Source: Mesaphorura yosii (taxonomy: Eukaryota; Arthropoda; Collembola; Poduromorpha; Tullbergiidae). Taken from it: DNA of 64,000 nt. The stretch spans positions 124,001-188,000 of the forward strand of contig WIXG01000069.1 in assembly GCA_009869945.1 (NCBI GenBank), written 5' to 3'. The notes beneath the pieces are model-generated. The model did not search any database, had not been told where the DNA came from, and saw only the letters and a list, made by a program, of their open reading frames with translations. The position numbers and the translations under genes are program-made. Position 1 is the stretch's first letter. The number at the start of each line of letters is the position of its first letter. This document shows positions 25,276 through 37,652 of the stretch, piece after piece.

Positions 25276-26940
25276 CTTGGGTACCTTTTAGTCAGATTCG
25301 TCTGTACGCCCACAGCTTCCAATTCAATACATCGTGGGCGACAGAACTTCCACACACCTGACCAGCTTTACTGTCTAAGTATACGACTGACAGATTCCAT
25401 AAGATTTTTATTGACGTCACAAATTTGAAGAAATTGGCTGGACACTGGAAGTCTTGCTTTCTTACATGGTGCTCAAAAATGCGATGTTGAATCTCACTTA
25501 GAACGTACGCACACTCACTACACTGGAAATGGAATTCAGACTTGGAGCAAGAATCGTAGAAATCACCACGGGCACTTAATGGTACTGCATTACAATGGTC
25601 ACGTACCGTGGCTTAACTCACGTAGTTGGTCGCTGGTGCACTCTCAAACAACAACTGAGCCTGAGACTCGATTGTGTACGCTGGAGTAAAAGCCAAACAA
25701 CTCGTTTTTGCCTCTCACCCTTTGAGTGACAGCCTAATCTGAGCAAACGAGGTACGAGCATCGAAGAGGCAGTTGTGTCGATGGGATGAGGTGCAGTAAA
25801 TTTTACCATTTAACATTTGGAGTAGGCTCCGTTGTTCGTTCGTCCATCCGTACAACTTTCTCATGCTATTATAATGGTCCTCGTACTAGCCACCCGTTTA
25901 AAATACTTGAGTACCAGCCGAGATGGAACAGATTAAGTTACCCTCCCCCTCATTTTTCAAATCTTTTCTTCTCGCTGCGTATTCAGCATTCAGGATGCAT
26001 AAATGCACATGAATTGAAGTCTCTTTCCACGCATCTGCACTCCAGAGGGTTCGTTTCAGTTGAAGTTGGTACTTGGTCCTCATTTCTCCTTCTGTCGCGT
26101 TGGATTGCGCATATTTTAGCTGCAGTTCCAATCTCATCGAATCCATTTAGCATTTCACACATTTTCTGTGCACTTAAACAAATATTATGCTAACAACGGG
26201 AATGAGTCAAGAGAAAGAGTCTCAAATTGAATTAGTCGACTCTTAAAAGCCAGCCAACTAGATTCAAGATTCGGTGCCTGAAATATTTCCGATTCAATTC
26301 TATGCCGGTAATGCCGGACAGGGTTGGAAGGAACGGTCATTGAGATGAGAAAAGTGCTCATGTTTATACACGGAGCAATTCAGCTGTCGGAACGAAATAA
26401 TATTTCATCAGCAGGAGGCTTTCAACTTCTCTCAATTTGATCTCCAGTTTGCTTTGATAGTGTTGGAAGTTGACGTCGAAATCCAAGAACCCTTGGTGCC
26501 TGGCCCGCATGCATGCAATTCTGATGGCATTCCTGCTCTTGCAACTGACCAAACAGGAACACTGCGGCTTGAAAAATTAAATGGAGAGCAAAGGCCACAG
26601 GAAGAATTCAGATCGCATTACGAACGCCAAGACAAGGTTTTGATAAATCACATTTATTCATGCTGTATGACAATTACAACATCCATTTTTCACTTAAGGT
26701 ATTGCTGGCTACTTTCTACTATGATTTATTGCATAAATTAATATCAATCATTTGCTCACATGCATTTAAAATCACCAGGATTAGAAATACTACGAAGTGA
26801 TCCTGGTGATTTGGCTAAAATAGAAAATACTCGTTGTATGGCGAAAATAAAACTCAGTGCTCAGTGTTCAGAGGGAAGCTAAAAAGTCTTGATTACAAAC
26901 TTCAATGTAAAAGTAAAATCAATTCCAATGTGATCATGCT
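25276..26940. other. Intergenic region between Frizzled-4 (5' end) and intersectin (3' end)
   Basis: No gene recognised. It should contain the Frizzled-4 promoter on the right side of its start codon and the intersectin 3' UTR on the left of 26941. A perfect 13-bp inverted repeat at 26769-26812 lies about 130 bases beyond the intersectin stop. Confidence 0.45.
26769..26812. repeat. Perfect 13-bp inverted repeat (hairpin) downstream of intersectin
   Basis: aaatcaccaggat (26769-26781) pairs perfectly with atcctggtgattt (26800-26812) around an 18-base loop. It sits where the intersectin 3' UTR should be, so it could fold in the mRNA. A role is not shown. Confidence 0.6.
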
Positions 26941-29900
26941 TTATCTCTCAAAAATCTGCAAGTGTAATTTCACAGTAATATCTCCGGACTCAATTTCATG
27001 TAAATGAAATGTTTTTGTCCATGGTGTCTTCCGATTTCTGGTTTCCTCGTGTATTGTGGAAATTCCAATCTCCATTCGGCCAAGGAACTCTGTAAATGGT
27101 CAAAGGATGCTTTTTGCTTTCTTGCACACAAATCCAGCAAGACCACATAATTTGGGCTTGACACTTACGATCAGGTGAGAACATATCCTTATCATACACG
27201 GTCAAGCATAAGATGTCTTCGTGGAGATCTTTGACAGAAAATTGCATCGAGTCATTCCACTTTGGATTCAACGTTCCCTTTATGACACTCGTTTTCTTGA
27301 CGTCGGATCCAAGACTTACTTCGCAGTACGGATCGCTTTTACCTGAGTAGAGCATTGCAAATTATGTCAGGTCCGCGTGGAACAAGTGATGACACAAGTG
27401 AAGACAAGCAAGCACAGTTAAGACAACACTTTATAGTGTAAATAGTAAATACCGTTGGGATCACGATTCGATAATCGAATGCCTTCAACAACTACTACAC
27501 GAATGTATCCAACGGGCTTCCTTCGGCGAACTACGAAAAATTAAAAGCATAAACAAGCCATGCATCGTTAACTTTATATAGTTGGGTGAAGAAATGAACG
27601 CAGCAAAATGTGTTTTCACATGGGATATAAGGCTATGTTAGCATTTAAGCGCGGTGTAGAATTGATTTACTACCTATCTGCGAACTGTGCTAGTTGAAGC
27701 AAAGGCCTACTCTCAGATTGCTAATTTAAATTGGCGCAGAACCACAACCATGCGATCATAAGGTCCAAATCAGTACAAAATCTTACCACACTTCGATCTA
27801 TCAAGAAGATTATTTGCTTCCAACACAGTTACAAGCAATCTGCCAACTGCGTTCGGTTTCTCTGAAAGTTGGAAAGCTTGGGTGATTGGGACAAACTAAA
27901 ATTCTAACCTAGACACTAGTCCTGTTCTAAAAGTAGTATCGCTTTCAATATCAGATTATGAATGGAATAGCGAATGGGTATGTTCAAATTTCGGATAAAA
28001 CTGTAATCACAATTTCAACTTACTCGATCGCTGACGCTGCAAATGCTGCTGCTCAACTTTGTGATAGTTTTTGGTCGCTGCCTGCAAATTCTTCAACCAA
28101 AGTTTCTTCTCTGAAATTCCCAAAGCACTTACGTACATCTGGTACGTTCTCTTCTGAATTCCAATGATGAAGTTCTCTGAAGTTTCGCTTTCCTCCTCGA
28201 CCGTAATCTCATTTAAAAATATTGGCTGGAAGAATGATAAGGCATGAATTGACAAATTTCAACTAACCGTGAGAAAATTTGACTAATAACTACGTAAATT
28301 ACCTTTCTATAAATTTTAAATTTCAGATTTTTATTTCTATCAAATGAAAACTGTGATTGATTCAGAGGCTTGTTAGGTTGAGCCAAAAGCAGAAAATCAT
28401 TAAACAGGAATCCAACAAGCTCTTTCCCGCTCTTCGTCTAACTCAGAACAAATAATGAAATTAGGGTTTCCATTTCCACCATAGAATTGTAACAAATGCA
28501 ATCTATTTAATACCTTTTTCAAAACTCCATAATGGATAAATTTCCCTGCATGAAGCATACAAGAATAAGAAAATGAGCTTTTGAGCGTCGGCAGTAAAAA
28601 TCAATTAGTGCAACTTACGTGGCCCTAATGCGTTTGTTAATGAGTTGAAAATTAAGCGCTCTTCTAAGCCTTCACAGCTTATATGAGTTTGCATCCATTC
28701 CAGCCTATCAGAGTTTTCTTTCTCCCGAACACCCTCATTAACCTGGGCACAAAGTTCTTCAGCTCGCAGCAAGGCTTCCTCCAAGTTCAAACGATCAGCG
28801 TGGTTTTCTGGAGTATGCTCAAGAATCTAGGCGAAACGTTACAAATTGTTTTCATAAAATTGGTGAAAGCAATTGTTTACTATTTGCAGTTCACCTTTTT
28901 AATAAGAAGTGGGTATTTCGTGATGCGTTGCATCGGCTTAATTAAAAAGGAACTCAACGGCAAATTCTGAGTCTTCGGATTTGCTTGACACTTTTTAGTG
29001 AATTCGCGAAACTCAACACTTTTCTCAGACTTCTGCTGGATGAGAGACGCCGACCTGTGAGCACCAAAAGCTTGATAAGAACTTCGACTTGCTAATCCTA
29101 AAGTCGCGTTGAAACTAGAATTACCTCAGCTGAGCACTGCAAAATCTAATGTAGGTCATCATGGCAGGCATCTAATTAAAGCAAATAGTAATAACTGAAC
29201 GCGTTTTCAGTTTGAGAGTCATATTTATCACGAGAAAAGTAGAAAAAAATGAATCGCATTACTTTTCCTTCTTTCTACTTTCATGACGTCGTCATTCATT
29301 TCAAAATTTGGCAGTCAATTTTAATGCGCTTAAAATCTACTCACATGTGTTATAAGAATATCTCCAATCATTAGGATGATTCCATTATCACAATGCTGTC
29401 CATTATCACAAAGAGTTTTCCTCACTGTGTCTGTAACCAATAAAATCCGATCCATTATTATGACAGGTCTCCTCTCTCTTGTTATGGTGCATTTGTAGAA
29501 AACAGCGACAAATTCATGTGCACATGTTTGGGACTTAAAATTAATTCAATTTGCGTGATCAGTTGAAGTGAACTAAACCGTGCCATGAATCGTCACTATG
29601 GACAAGTCTAAATCAGTAATTAAGCAAGGTACACTCGACAGCTACGTAACCCGTGCAGTGGAATCAAAGTCACAAAATGCTGCGAAGAAACCCGTAGCTG
29701 AGTCGTCCATGGTATGATACGACCTTCGCGTGTTTTGTTCATCCAAACGTTCTTCATTAAATTTGTTTGAACCATTTGTTTGTAGTTGCACAAATCTCCG
29801 AAGGTGAATGTCCACTACGTCAACCATGGAAATGGACGTTATTCATGCAAAAAATGTGTTCCTGCTTTTACTGTTGACAATATTACAATATTTACGAATT

Positions 29901-32900
29901 CATTGTCGTAAATACTACACCGAGTTAACTGAAGCTGCTCGCGTCATGAAGGATACTGTACCGTTAACGTTTTCATTATCATTCAATTAGTTCACGATTC
30001 AATGTCCGAATTCTAGGTACCTTCTATTACCAATACTGTTAATTACTTACTTACTACTTATATGTTATCTCATACTTACTTATTTGGCTTTGTTTTACTT
30101 ACGTTTTCTGACTGCAAACGCTTTGAGTAGCTTACTGCTGCAATCAATGAGATCTTCCCAGTTCACAAATATGGCGGTGAGTTCATCATGAGTTAGAAGA
30201 CCAGAGTTGTACAGCGGTACAATAAAGCACTACAGCAAACACATAGAAAATGGTTACATAAGATCACCCAAACTTTACGCAACATTCTTGCAATAATGAC
30301 GGTTGATTTACTTCTTTCACAATGTTCATATCGACCATGTAATTTTCTTCCGTGCCGATCAGTTCACTGATGCTTTCTTGCCTTTGCATTTCTATCGGGT
30401 CAGCAGTTGCATTGGAATGAGCTGAGTTAGAGAATTTAGCTGCCGAAGGAGCAGGAAGTTCGCCCATCGCTTCGAACTCCGCATGTTTGTAGGACTGATG
30501 CCCAAACCCATTCTTATCGTTACTGCCGCCACCCATGCTGCCATTTCCGACGAAGCCGCCATCCCAATCATCGTCATCATTGTCGAATCCACCACCTGAG
30601 TTGACTACTTCATTCGCCTCCCAGTTGGAGTTTTGAAACGAGATATAAGAAGAGGAAGCTGCATAAAGAAGGCATCCATACGATAACAACACATTGTAAA
30701 TTTATTGCAAATGTTAATTCAACTAGTTCCATTTCCTTTCCTCATCACTACCCTCTACAAAGTATAGTTGATCAACCAGAAAATCAACAATACAACAATT
30801 ATCGCTTTTGATTGTAGGAATGATTGATTATTTTCAGGTCTTGTAAAATGAGAATATTTGTAAAACTATTGCATTCGACTTGGACAACTTCTAAAAAGTA
30901 AAAATCGTTGGCTGGAAATTAATTAATGCTTCAAATCTAGATTCAGACTGAGCGATTCTTTGAATATTGACATTAAAGCATTGCAAGGCTTTGCATTGTT
31001 ATAGTGCCACAGCCGAAATCTCAAAATAGGTGAAACTGACAATCGCATAGGTGAGGAAAATGCTGAGACATTTACGCAAGCAACGTGTACATGTAGTTGA
31101 CAAATAGACACTAGGAAGGAGCACAAAACACATAAGTGGCATGGCTTGCAGGGTTTCCAAAATGAACACCGAGAAAATATCAAAACGTTTCTTAACTAAT
31201 TAGTAAGGCAGAAACATTATTATTAAGTTCATGCTGCTAAATAGTAACAGAGAAGCACAGCTTTTATTGAAGTTCGTAGCAAAGCTTCCTGTTCACTACG
31301 GAAAATACTCCACTACGAATATTGTACTACGAGTAATATGGCTCTCGTGCTATTTCAAGAGACCCCACCTACCATGTTACAGAACAATTGCTAAACAAAA
31401 TTAAATCACTCGCCTTCTTTTGCATAATGTGTCCGTGATAAGTTTAGTTACCGATATCTCTTAATATAAAAACAACTGCTCAAAGAGCTAAAGGGCGCAG
31501 GGACATTATAAGGTCGAAATAAAAAGAATAAAAATTAAAGCACCCAATCATAGCATATTACAATTCTCATTCTGATTGATACGAAGTGACTTCATTCGAC
31601 GAATCTACTCTTACGGGTTTTTATTTGCTCTTACAATTCTCCTCTTTCAAACCTCTTCAACTACATAAATTACTAAAGTCGTGTCTAACATTCTACAATT
31701 CTAAACTTGACTAAAATGGAAGTTCTTATTCGTCTTAAAGACTGATTGAGATTCTTGTTTACTTCGCTTATGTAAAGAATTCAGTTGTAAGACAATTTCA
31801 TGATTCATTCAATTATTGTTATATTAAATTATTGTTACAGATTATGATTAATTCATCGGTTGAAAGGACTAGATTGATCGATCATCATTTTCTTACTCGT
31901 GCAGTAGAAAACAGTCATGTCTTTAACTAAGTTCTGCCTTGTAACATGGATGGTGAGACTCACTCTTCCAAAGATTTCATTCAAGATCAACTTAGTGACT
32001 CAGATCTCCTAAACAGAAAGAAAAGACAGGACAGAATCAGAATTTACATTCAGAAACGTTTTTCTAACAAACTGACAAAGCACCAGCGCAAGTATAGCAA
32101 AGCTAGTGAAGCCATAAGTGGTAGGATGACTGGCTACAACTAATTTGAGTCAAGCAGAAAGCGCAAAGGAACTGCCATTGAACCTCAAAGCAACTTAAAT
32201 ATGGGAAACCCGCACAATTAGGGACATGGAAGAATCTACGAAGCACAGTCGAACTCCTTCCCTTCGACGTTATTTTTTTAATGTACGACCACCTGCTCAT
32301 GCAATTCAGGTCTCAGATCTGTCTCAGTCGACTACGGTTCGCAAAAATTAAAATTAAAAGTTAGGTCTACGAATCCTAGCCTGTTTAATGGAAGGAAAAC
32401 TCTAGCTCTGTTATAAACGCTTAGAGCTTAAAGCAAGAACTTACATTGATTGTCTGCAGAATGTGATAAAGGCTGAACGTAGTTAACAGGGAAAAGTCCA
32501 ATTGCGCTTCCAAGCTGGCCTCTCCACCAATCAGGTTCATCCTTCGAAAGAATGACGATTACGTCATCTTTCACAAAAGTTAGTTCATCCGAATTTTGAG
32601 CAGTGTATGGATACAGAGCGATCATTTGTTCTAAAATTACAATAAAACGCAGTTGAAACATAGGAACATTTGTCCTACCCAGAACATAGTTGGAGTCGTG
32701 GACATAGTTGGAATTTGTCAATCAACTCACCTTTCGTTTCTGCATAAATCGGCGCAACTGTTACAGGCATTTCGATTTCGTCGAAAGGAATTGGAGTTGT
32801 GCGAGACGATGATTGTCTTGATCCACCACCAGGACCCAAAATTTTTACGTACGATCCGGGAAACCATCCAATTTCTCTCTTCTTTCCCTTAGCCTAATCA

Positions 32901-35900
32901 GAAAGATTCAAGCACAACTTATTCCTGACCAAACATATTACTGTGTCGAAAATGGGTCTAAAATACGAATTCCTAGAGAAAATGATTCTGATTCTAAATC
33001 AATGTGGTATTACAGAGTTTGCTAGTTAAAATTTTAAAGGACGGCAAGTAAATGAATTAAAGGAAGGAGACATCAAACACGTTGCAAAGGTCAACGAATG
33101 AAAATTATGTAGATTAGAAACTGAGAAGGAAACGGAAATGTGGCTTCTCCTCTTGAAAAGAGCCATGATTAGAAGAAGTTGATGTACTTGGCACTGGAGA
33201 ATTACATTACGATAGATAAGGATATCACCTGAAGTTCGCCTTCCCACCAACCAGAAGCGTTTTTCTTTCTAACAGTAATGAGTTGTCCCTTTGTTAATGT
33301 TAGTTGACCTTCCGCGTTTCCAGCATAATTAGCAAGCACGGTTCCAATCTCATATTTCTTAGTTTTTCCAGTGGCTTTGGGTGATTTAGGAGGGGCCTGC
33401 TTTGTAAATCCACTGATTTCTCTTTTTAGATCTGCTTCCTCTTCAGGCTCTAATTCTGTTTTGCTTGGTTCAAAAGCTAAACTTCTCTCGAACGCGGTCA
33501 TTGCTGTAGACGTGTACGTGTTATTTGCCTCTTGTTGTACTGTCTTAGTTTCGCTTTCAATCTCAGCAGCAACTTCACTATTTTTCGCGACGTAATTAGC
33601 TGGAAATATGCCGCTTCGATCTCCTATAGACCCTGTCCACCACTCCCCTTCGCTGTGTGTAACAAATATTGATTCTCCAGCTTCAAAAGGCAAGTCGTCC
33701 GGTTCATGGGATTCGTAAGGATAAAGGGCGACATAATACTCTGAAAAGAATCAAAAGTATTTGTTGCTAGTCTTTTAGTACTTAAAAGTGTCACGATACA
33801 GCATTTTACGATTTTACCTCCTCCGGCCTCGGTAGTGCCGTAATTATTCGCAACAGCTGGCGGGCTAGATACAGCTGCTGTCGTGTCACTGCAAGTGATA
33901 AAATGATATTATTATCTTCAGTACTAGCCGAGCAGAAGCAACTACAGTGGATCTGTTAAGAATTAGAGTTGACTTACGGAATGTGATCATCGGGAAGAAC
34001 TTCCACAAAAGATTCAGGAAACCAGCCGGATCGACCGTTTAGCATGCCAGACAACCAGCCTGGGTCGGGAACAATATCCTCGCTTTTCTAAACGTACAAT
34101 AACGAGCATGTAGAAATTGCACAGGTGCATGCAAATTAGCCTTGAAATCTCCCGGACATACTTGAATTATTTCGCCTGCTGCAAAGGAGAGTTCGTCGGG
34201 ATTTCGCGAATCAAAGTCGAATAGTGCCCGATAGAAAACGACAGTGCTTTCGGGAGGACCTTTCGGCTCTCTTGGGCTCGCTGCTCCCCACGCTGCGTTA
34301 TAGTCGAATTCAGCATGATGTTTCTTCCGCAGTACAACAAGCTGATCCCGTTTGTCGCGATACTCTTCGTAAATAGTCTTGCAGCCCTCTACAAGTGTCG
34401 ACAATGAACTCCGCAATTCTGATAGTTCTGATTTAGCCGCGTTGTGGTCAGCTTGTTTTTTCTCAAACTGAAACAATAATAATATTGTGTAAAATATAGA
34501 ATTTCAAATTTTTAAAATGATTATAGACGCACCTCTTCTTTCACATTTTGCTGTTTCTCTCTTAGTTGGTTTAAGTTTATATGCTTCACGTCACTTTCGG
34601 AGGCAAGTTTTTCCAGCCGAACCTTTTCCTGGGCAGCGTGCAACATCCTGTTGTTTTGGTCTTTGAGTTGAGCTTTCAGCATGGCCATGTCATTCATGAA
34701 AGTATCTCGTTTTGTTCTCATTCCATCAATTTCAGACTTTACGGAGGACACGCCTTTTCGTGTTTCTGTGATTTTGTTCGACAATTCCTTCACTTTGTCA
34801 GTCTATAAAAATGATGGACTCGAGTATATTTCTCGACATTATTAGCGGTAACAGAATAGAAATCAGTGCTTACCAATTGCGATACTTCAAGACCCAAACC
34901 GTTATTGACGCCCTTCAGTCTTAAAACTTCATCTTGCTCTTTTTGCCTTCGGGCCAATAGTTCGTTCCTTTTTGTTTCTTCCATCTCCGCCTGTCTTTGC
35001 CGTTCCATTTCTTTTCTAGCAGCCTCCTTTTGCTCTTCAGCTTTTCTCAGTTCCTCCAACCGACGCCCCTCCATTTCTCTCTGAGTGGCGAGTTGGCGTT
35101 CAATTTCTTCTTGCTTTCTCCTTTCAATTTCCAGCCTCTGTTTTTCACGTTTTTCGAATTCTTCGCGCTCTTTTCGCTCTCTCTCTTCGCGCTCCCGGTT
35201 CGCCATGTCCTCCAAAAGTTTCCTTCGTCTGTCCAACTCAGCCTGTCCCTTGTCGTAATTTTGCTTCCTTTTGTCCTCAAACGATGTTCCGCCTATTGGA
35301 ATAAAAGTTCAGTGAGTAATTTCAAGTTCCATATTAATGTACCAAGTAACGAGCCTTTACCAGGTGATAGCAGAGGCTCATCGAAGGTCGGAGTATTTGA
35401 TCCGGTATTGTGGCCACTGGCCGCAACTGAACCTGTCATGGAGGCGCTTTTCATTGACATTCTTCTACTTCCACTACGATATGAGGGTGGTATTAAATCT
35501 GCTGGCAACTTTGGAGGTAGTCGTCCGGTCTGAAAAACATATTAATTCAGTGACTTCTGGGAAATCGGGAGTCTACCGGGAGAGAACCAGGTTTCTTTTT
35601 TAACTGAACTTACCTGCTTAGCTACATCGCAGAGATGTAAAGAGAGAATAAATTCCTCGCACGAAAGCCTACCATCTGAGTCGAGGTCCGAGAGAGCCCA
35701 CACTGTCGCTAAGATTTGTTGTGGCAGTCCAGTTGCCATTAAAATATTCCGAGCTTGAACTCCTGACAAATAGCCGGACTTAGATCTATCATTTTGATTG
35801 AACATTTGGGTGTACTTGAGTCTTGATTGATTTGGAACGGCCCACTCCATTAGTGGGGAACTCCTGAAATCAATAGAACCCCTTCTTAAACTTCGCGTAA

Positions 35901-36797
35901 TTGACGAAGCACGGCATGGGACGAGATTTTATGAACTTACACTGCGACCGCGTCTTGACTGGTAATGGATGCCGATCTACTCAACTGCTGAACAGAAGAT
36001 TGAGACTGTGACGATCTCATCACTGAAAACAGGAAGGAAAAGGTTCAGCAAGAGGGGTTAAGCAGAGAACAGCTGAAAATGTTAGTGATTAGTACCAGGC
36101 TGTTGTGCAGTCTGAACGTATCCCAAAGGAAGCGAAGAAGGTGGCATAGCTGTCATTGGCATTGCAGGGACCATTCCAGGCATGGGCACGCCCATAGCGA
36201 TAGCATTCGGAGCGGAATAAGCAACAGGCTGCGCTGCCATAACTAGTGGAGGCGAAGTAATACCTGATGGCTGAGCCATGACGCCGACATTCATTCCACT
36301 TGACACCGCCATCATCGAATTAGGAATCTGACCAGGCATCATCATGACTGGTTGTATCATTGGCTGCGGTTGTGACGCGAGCATTTGTTGAGAAGAGGAT
36401 GGCGTGAGAACAGGTGTCGTTTGCCCGGTGCCCGCGAGAACCATTCTGAGTGAAGGCGGCAGTGTCTGAGGTACCTCGAAACCTTTCAACTTCATGGTAA
36501 TCAGCTTGCAAGCCACACTGAACTCATTGATGTCCATTTTTCCATCGCAGTTGGCATCTGCTAAACTCCTGAAAGCAGTAAAGCAAAATTCGCGAATGTA
36601 GAAACTTAATATTGAGGCCTACTTTATAAAGTTCGGAAAGTTTACCATATTTGGCCCAAGACTAATGGAGGCAGTTGAGACTGGAGTAAGAACCCCTTCG
36701 CCTGGTCGCCAGTGACAAACCCGCCAACTGGGTTTAATGACTTAAATTGTTCAATGTGTCTTGCCCGCTCGGCAGGAGGTATTGCCCATGCATCCAT
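26941..36797 (-). CDS. ITSN: Intersectin: EH x2, coiled coil, SH3 x4, DH-PH, C2
   Basis: Exons in coding order: 36797-36646, 36568-36096, 36022-35941, 35863-35614, 35529-35361, 35292-34874, 34802-34533, 34467-34162, 34087-33978, 33888-33818, 33740-33229, 32893-32731, 32630-32445, 30658-30312, 30229-30103, 29430-29345, 29171-29125, 29054-28895, 28826-28619, 28545-28514, 28437-28303, 28225-28024, then 27861-27787 and/or 27530-27453, 27342-27169, 27089-26941. Every junction keeps frame: about 1,635 residues. EH1 ([19 protein letters not shown]), EH2 ([14 protein letters not shown]), a long Arg/Glu coiled coil, four SH3 domains ([54 protein letters not shown]), DH ([17 protein letters not shown]), PH ([17 protein letters not shown]) and C2 ([15 protein letters not shown], ending KLHLQIFER). 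Intersectins scaffold clathrin endocytosis, and the long form activates Cdc42 through DH-PH. The SH3B-type domain of vertebrate intersectin appears absent. Confidence 0.96.
27453..27861 (-). other. Duplicated, phase-matched exon pair at the start of the intersectin C2 domain
   Basis: Exon A is 27861-27787 (75 bp) and exon B is 27530-27453 (78 bp). Both have GT-AG borders and both are phase 1 at each end. A encodes [20 protein letters not shown] and then RSKC; B encodes [20 protein letters not shown] and then NRDPN. Each can join the next exon (GKSDPYCEV) and each supplies the same first strand and loop of C2. They therefore look like alternative, probably mutually exclusive, exons. Including both also keeps frame but would duplicate the strand. 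Confidence 0.75.
29598..29911 (+). CDS. Small two-exon antisense gene within an intersectin intron (hypothetical, 79 aa)
   Basis: Exon 1 (29598-29711, ATG) and exon 2 (29786-29911, TAA) are joined by a 74-bp GT-AG intron with a pyrimidine-rich acceptor (tttgtttgtag). The join keeps frame and gives 79 residues. It begins [20 protein letters not shown]; the second exon has [10 protein letters not shown], a CxxC pair that could start a zinc-binding fold. KQGTLDSYV resembles a PCNA-interacting (PIP) box but lacks the second aromatic residue. It is wholly inside the intersectin intron between exons 30229-30103 and 29430-29345, on the opposite strand. I do not recognise the family. It could be a small cellular gene, a fragment of a transposon-derived BED/hAT-like protein, or chance. 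Confidence 0.4.
30659..32444 (-). other. Large intersectin intron (SH3 region to DH region)
   Basis: This 1.8-kb intron separates the last SH3 domain from the acidic linker before DH, the position where the short and long forms of vertebrate intersectin diverge. A plus-strand frame at 31946-32143 and a short frame ending near 31939 occur here but have no support as genes. A short-form 3' end could lie here, but I cannot show one. Confidence 0.35.
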
Positions 36798-37652
36798 GCT
36801 TAAAAGTCTTCTTTTGTGGAATAGGATTCTAAAAGTATACCCCAATAGCAATAGACCGCCTGGAACTGGAACCAAGTGTGAAAGAGGTGACGCGAATCAT
36901 AGAAGAGCCGAGATGCGGATCATCTGTGATAGGACAGTGATTTCGGTTTAAGTATATTTTAGAAGAAGTTCAAGGAGAGATCGTCAGTATTCCTCGTTTC
37001 AAATTACCTGGAGCTCCGAAATCTTGAATTTTTATAAATGAGACACGGACGCCCTCCTTGAACCTGACACAACACAATTAACAATAGGAAACAACACCTA
37101 ACAATACAAAACAGGAACAAGAAAAGCACGCCGATTACAAACTCTTAATTTTACGTGCTAAACGGAACCAGACCCGGCCGATGCACATTCTCTACGCTGA
37201 TCACACATAAAAATCAACATTACATAACCGAATCAATTACACCTCAAGATTATCACACCTCAAAAAATATTTTTCTTGATTGAAAAAGTGGTGGTGGTGG
37301 TGGTAGCTGAACTGAAATAAGGGCGGATACACAAGCACATTACATACTCATATACATGATTCGCACTCGCGTTCGGAAAGTGGAAATAGAAATGAGTCGA
37401 TAAAAGTGCACAGAGAAAGCCTACACTGCAAGCATGACGTTAACACCGAAAACAAGGATACACCGTTTGTATTGACAATCACATGCATGAGACGATAGCA
37501 CCCATTCGAATTCGGGTAAAGTGAAAGTCCAGCCACATTCACATCACATCTGATGATGAAATCTCCTAGAGTTTTATATCAACCCTGAATTTTACATTTA
37601 GCACAATCAACTACCTGTGACTCGTGCCTGAGATAGGTTAAGGTTAGCTGAA
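36798..37652. promoter_or_regulatory. Shared head-to-head promoter region of intersectin and CLPB
   Basis: The intersectin start (minus) and the CLPB start (plus) point away from each other across 855 bases. That interval must hold both 5' UTRs and promoters. No TATA element stands out. A (GGT)n run lies at about 37289-37304. A non-coding first exon of intersectin may lie here, since the coding ATG sits just after an acceptor-like TTTTAAG. Confidence 0.45.
37289..37304 (+). repeat. Simple (GGT)n repeat
   Basis: About five tandem GGT units in the region between intersectin and CLPB. Low-complexity DNA with no evident role. Confidence 0.6.

Noticed and set aside
28115-28136. A GTAAGT...TTTCAG pair 22 bases apart in the intersectin PH exon (minus strand)
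   Set aside because: Too short to be an intron, and the uninterrupted frame gives the expected PH-domain C-terminal helix.
31946-32143. 65-residue basic plus-strand frame in an intersectin intron
   Set aside because: No signals beyond an ATG and a stop; low complexity; no resemblance to a known protein.
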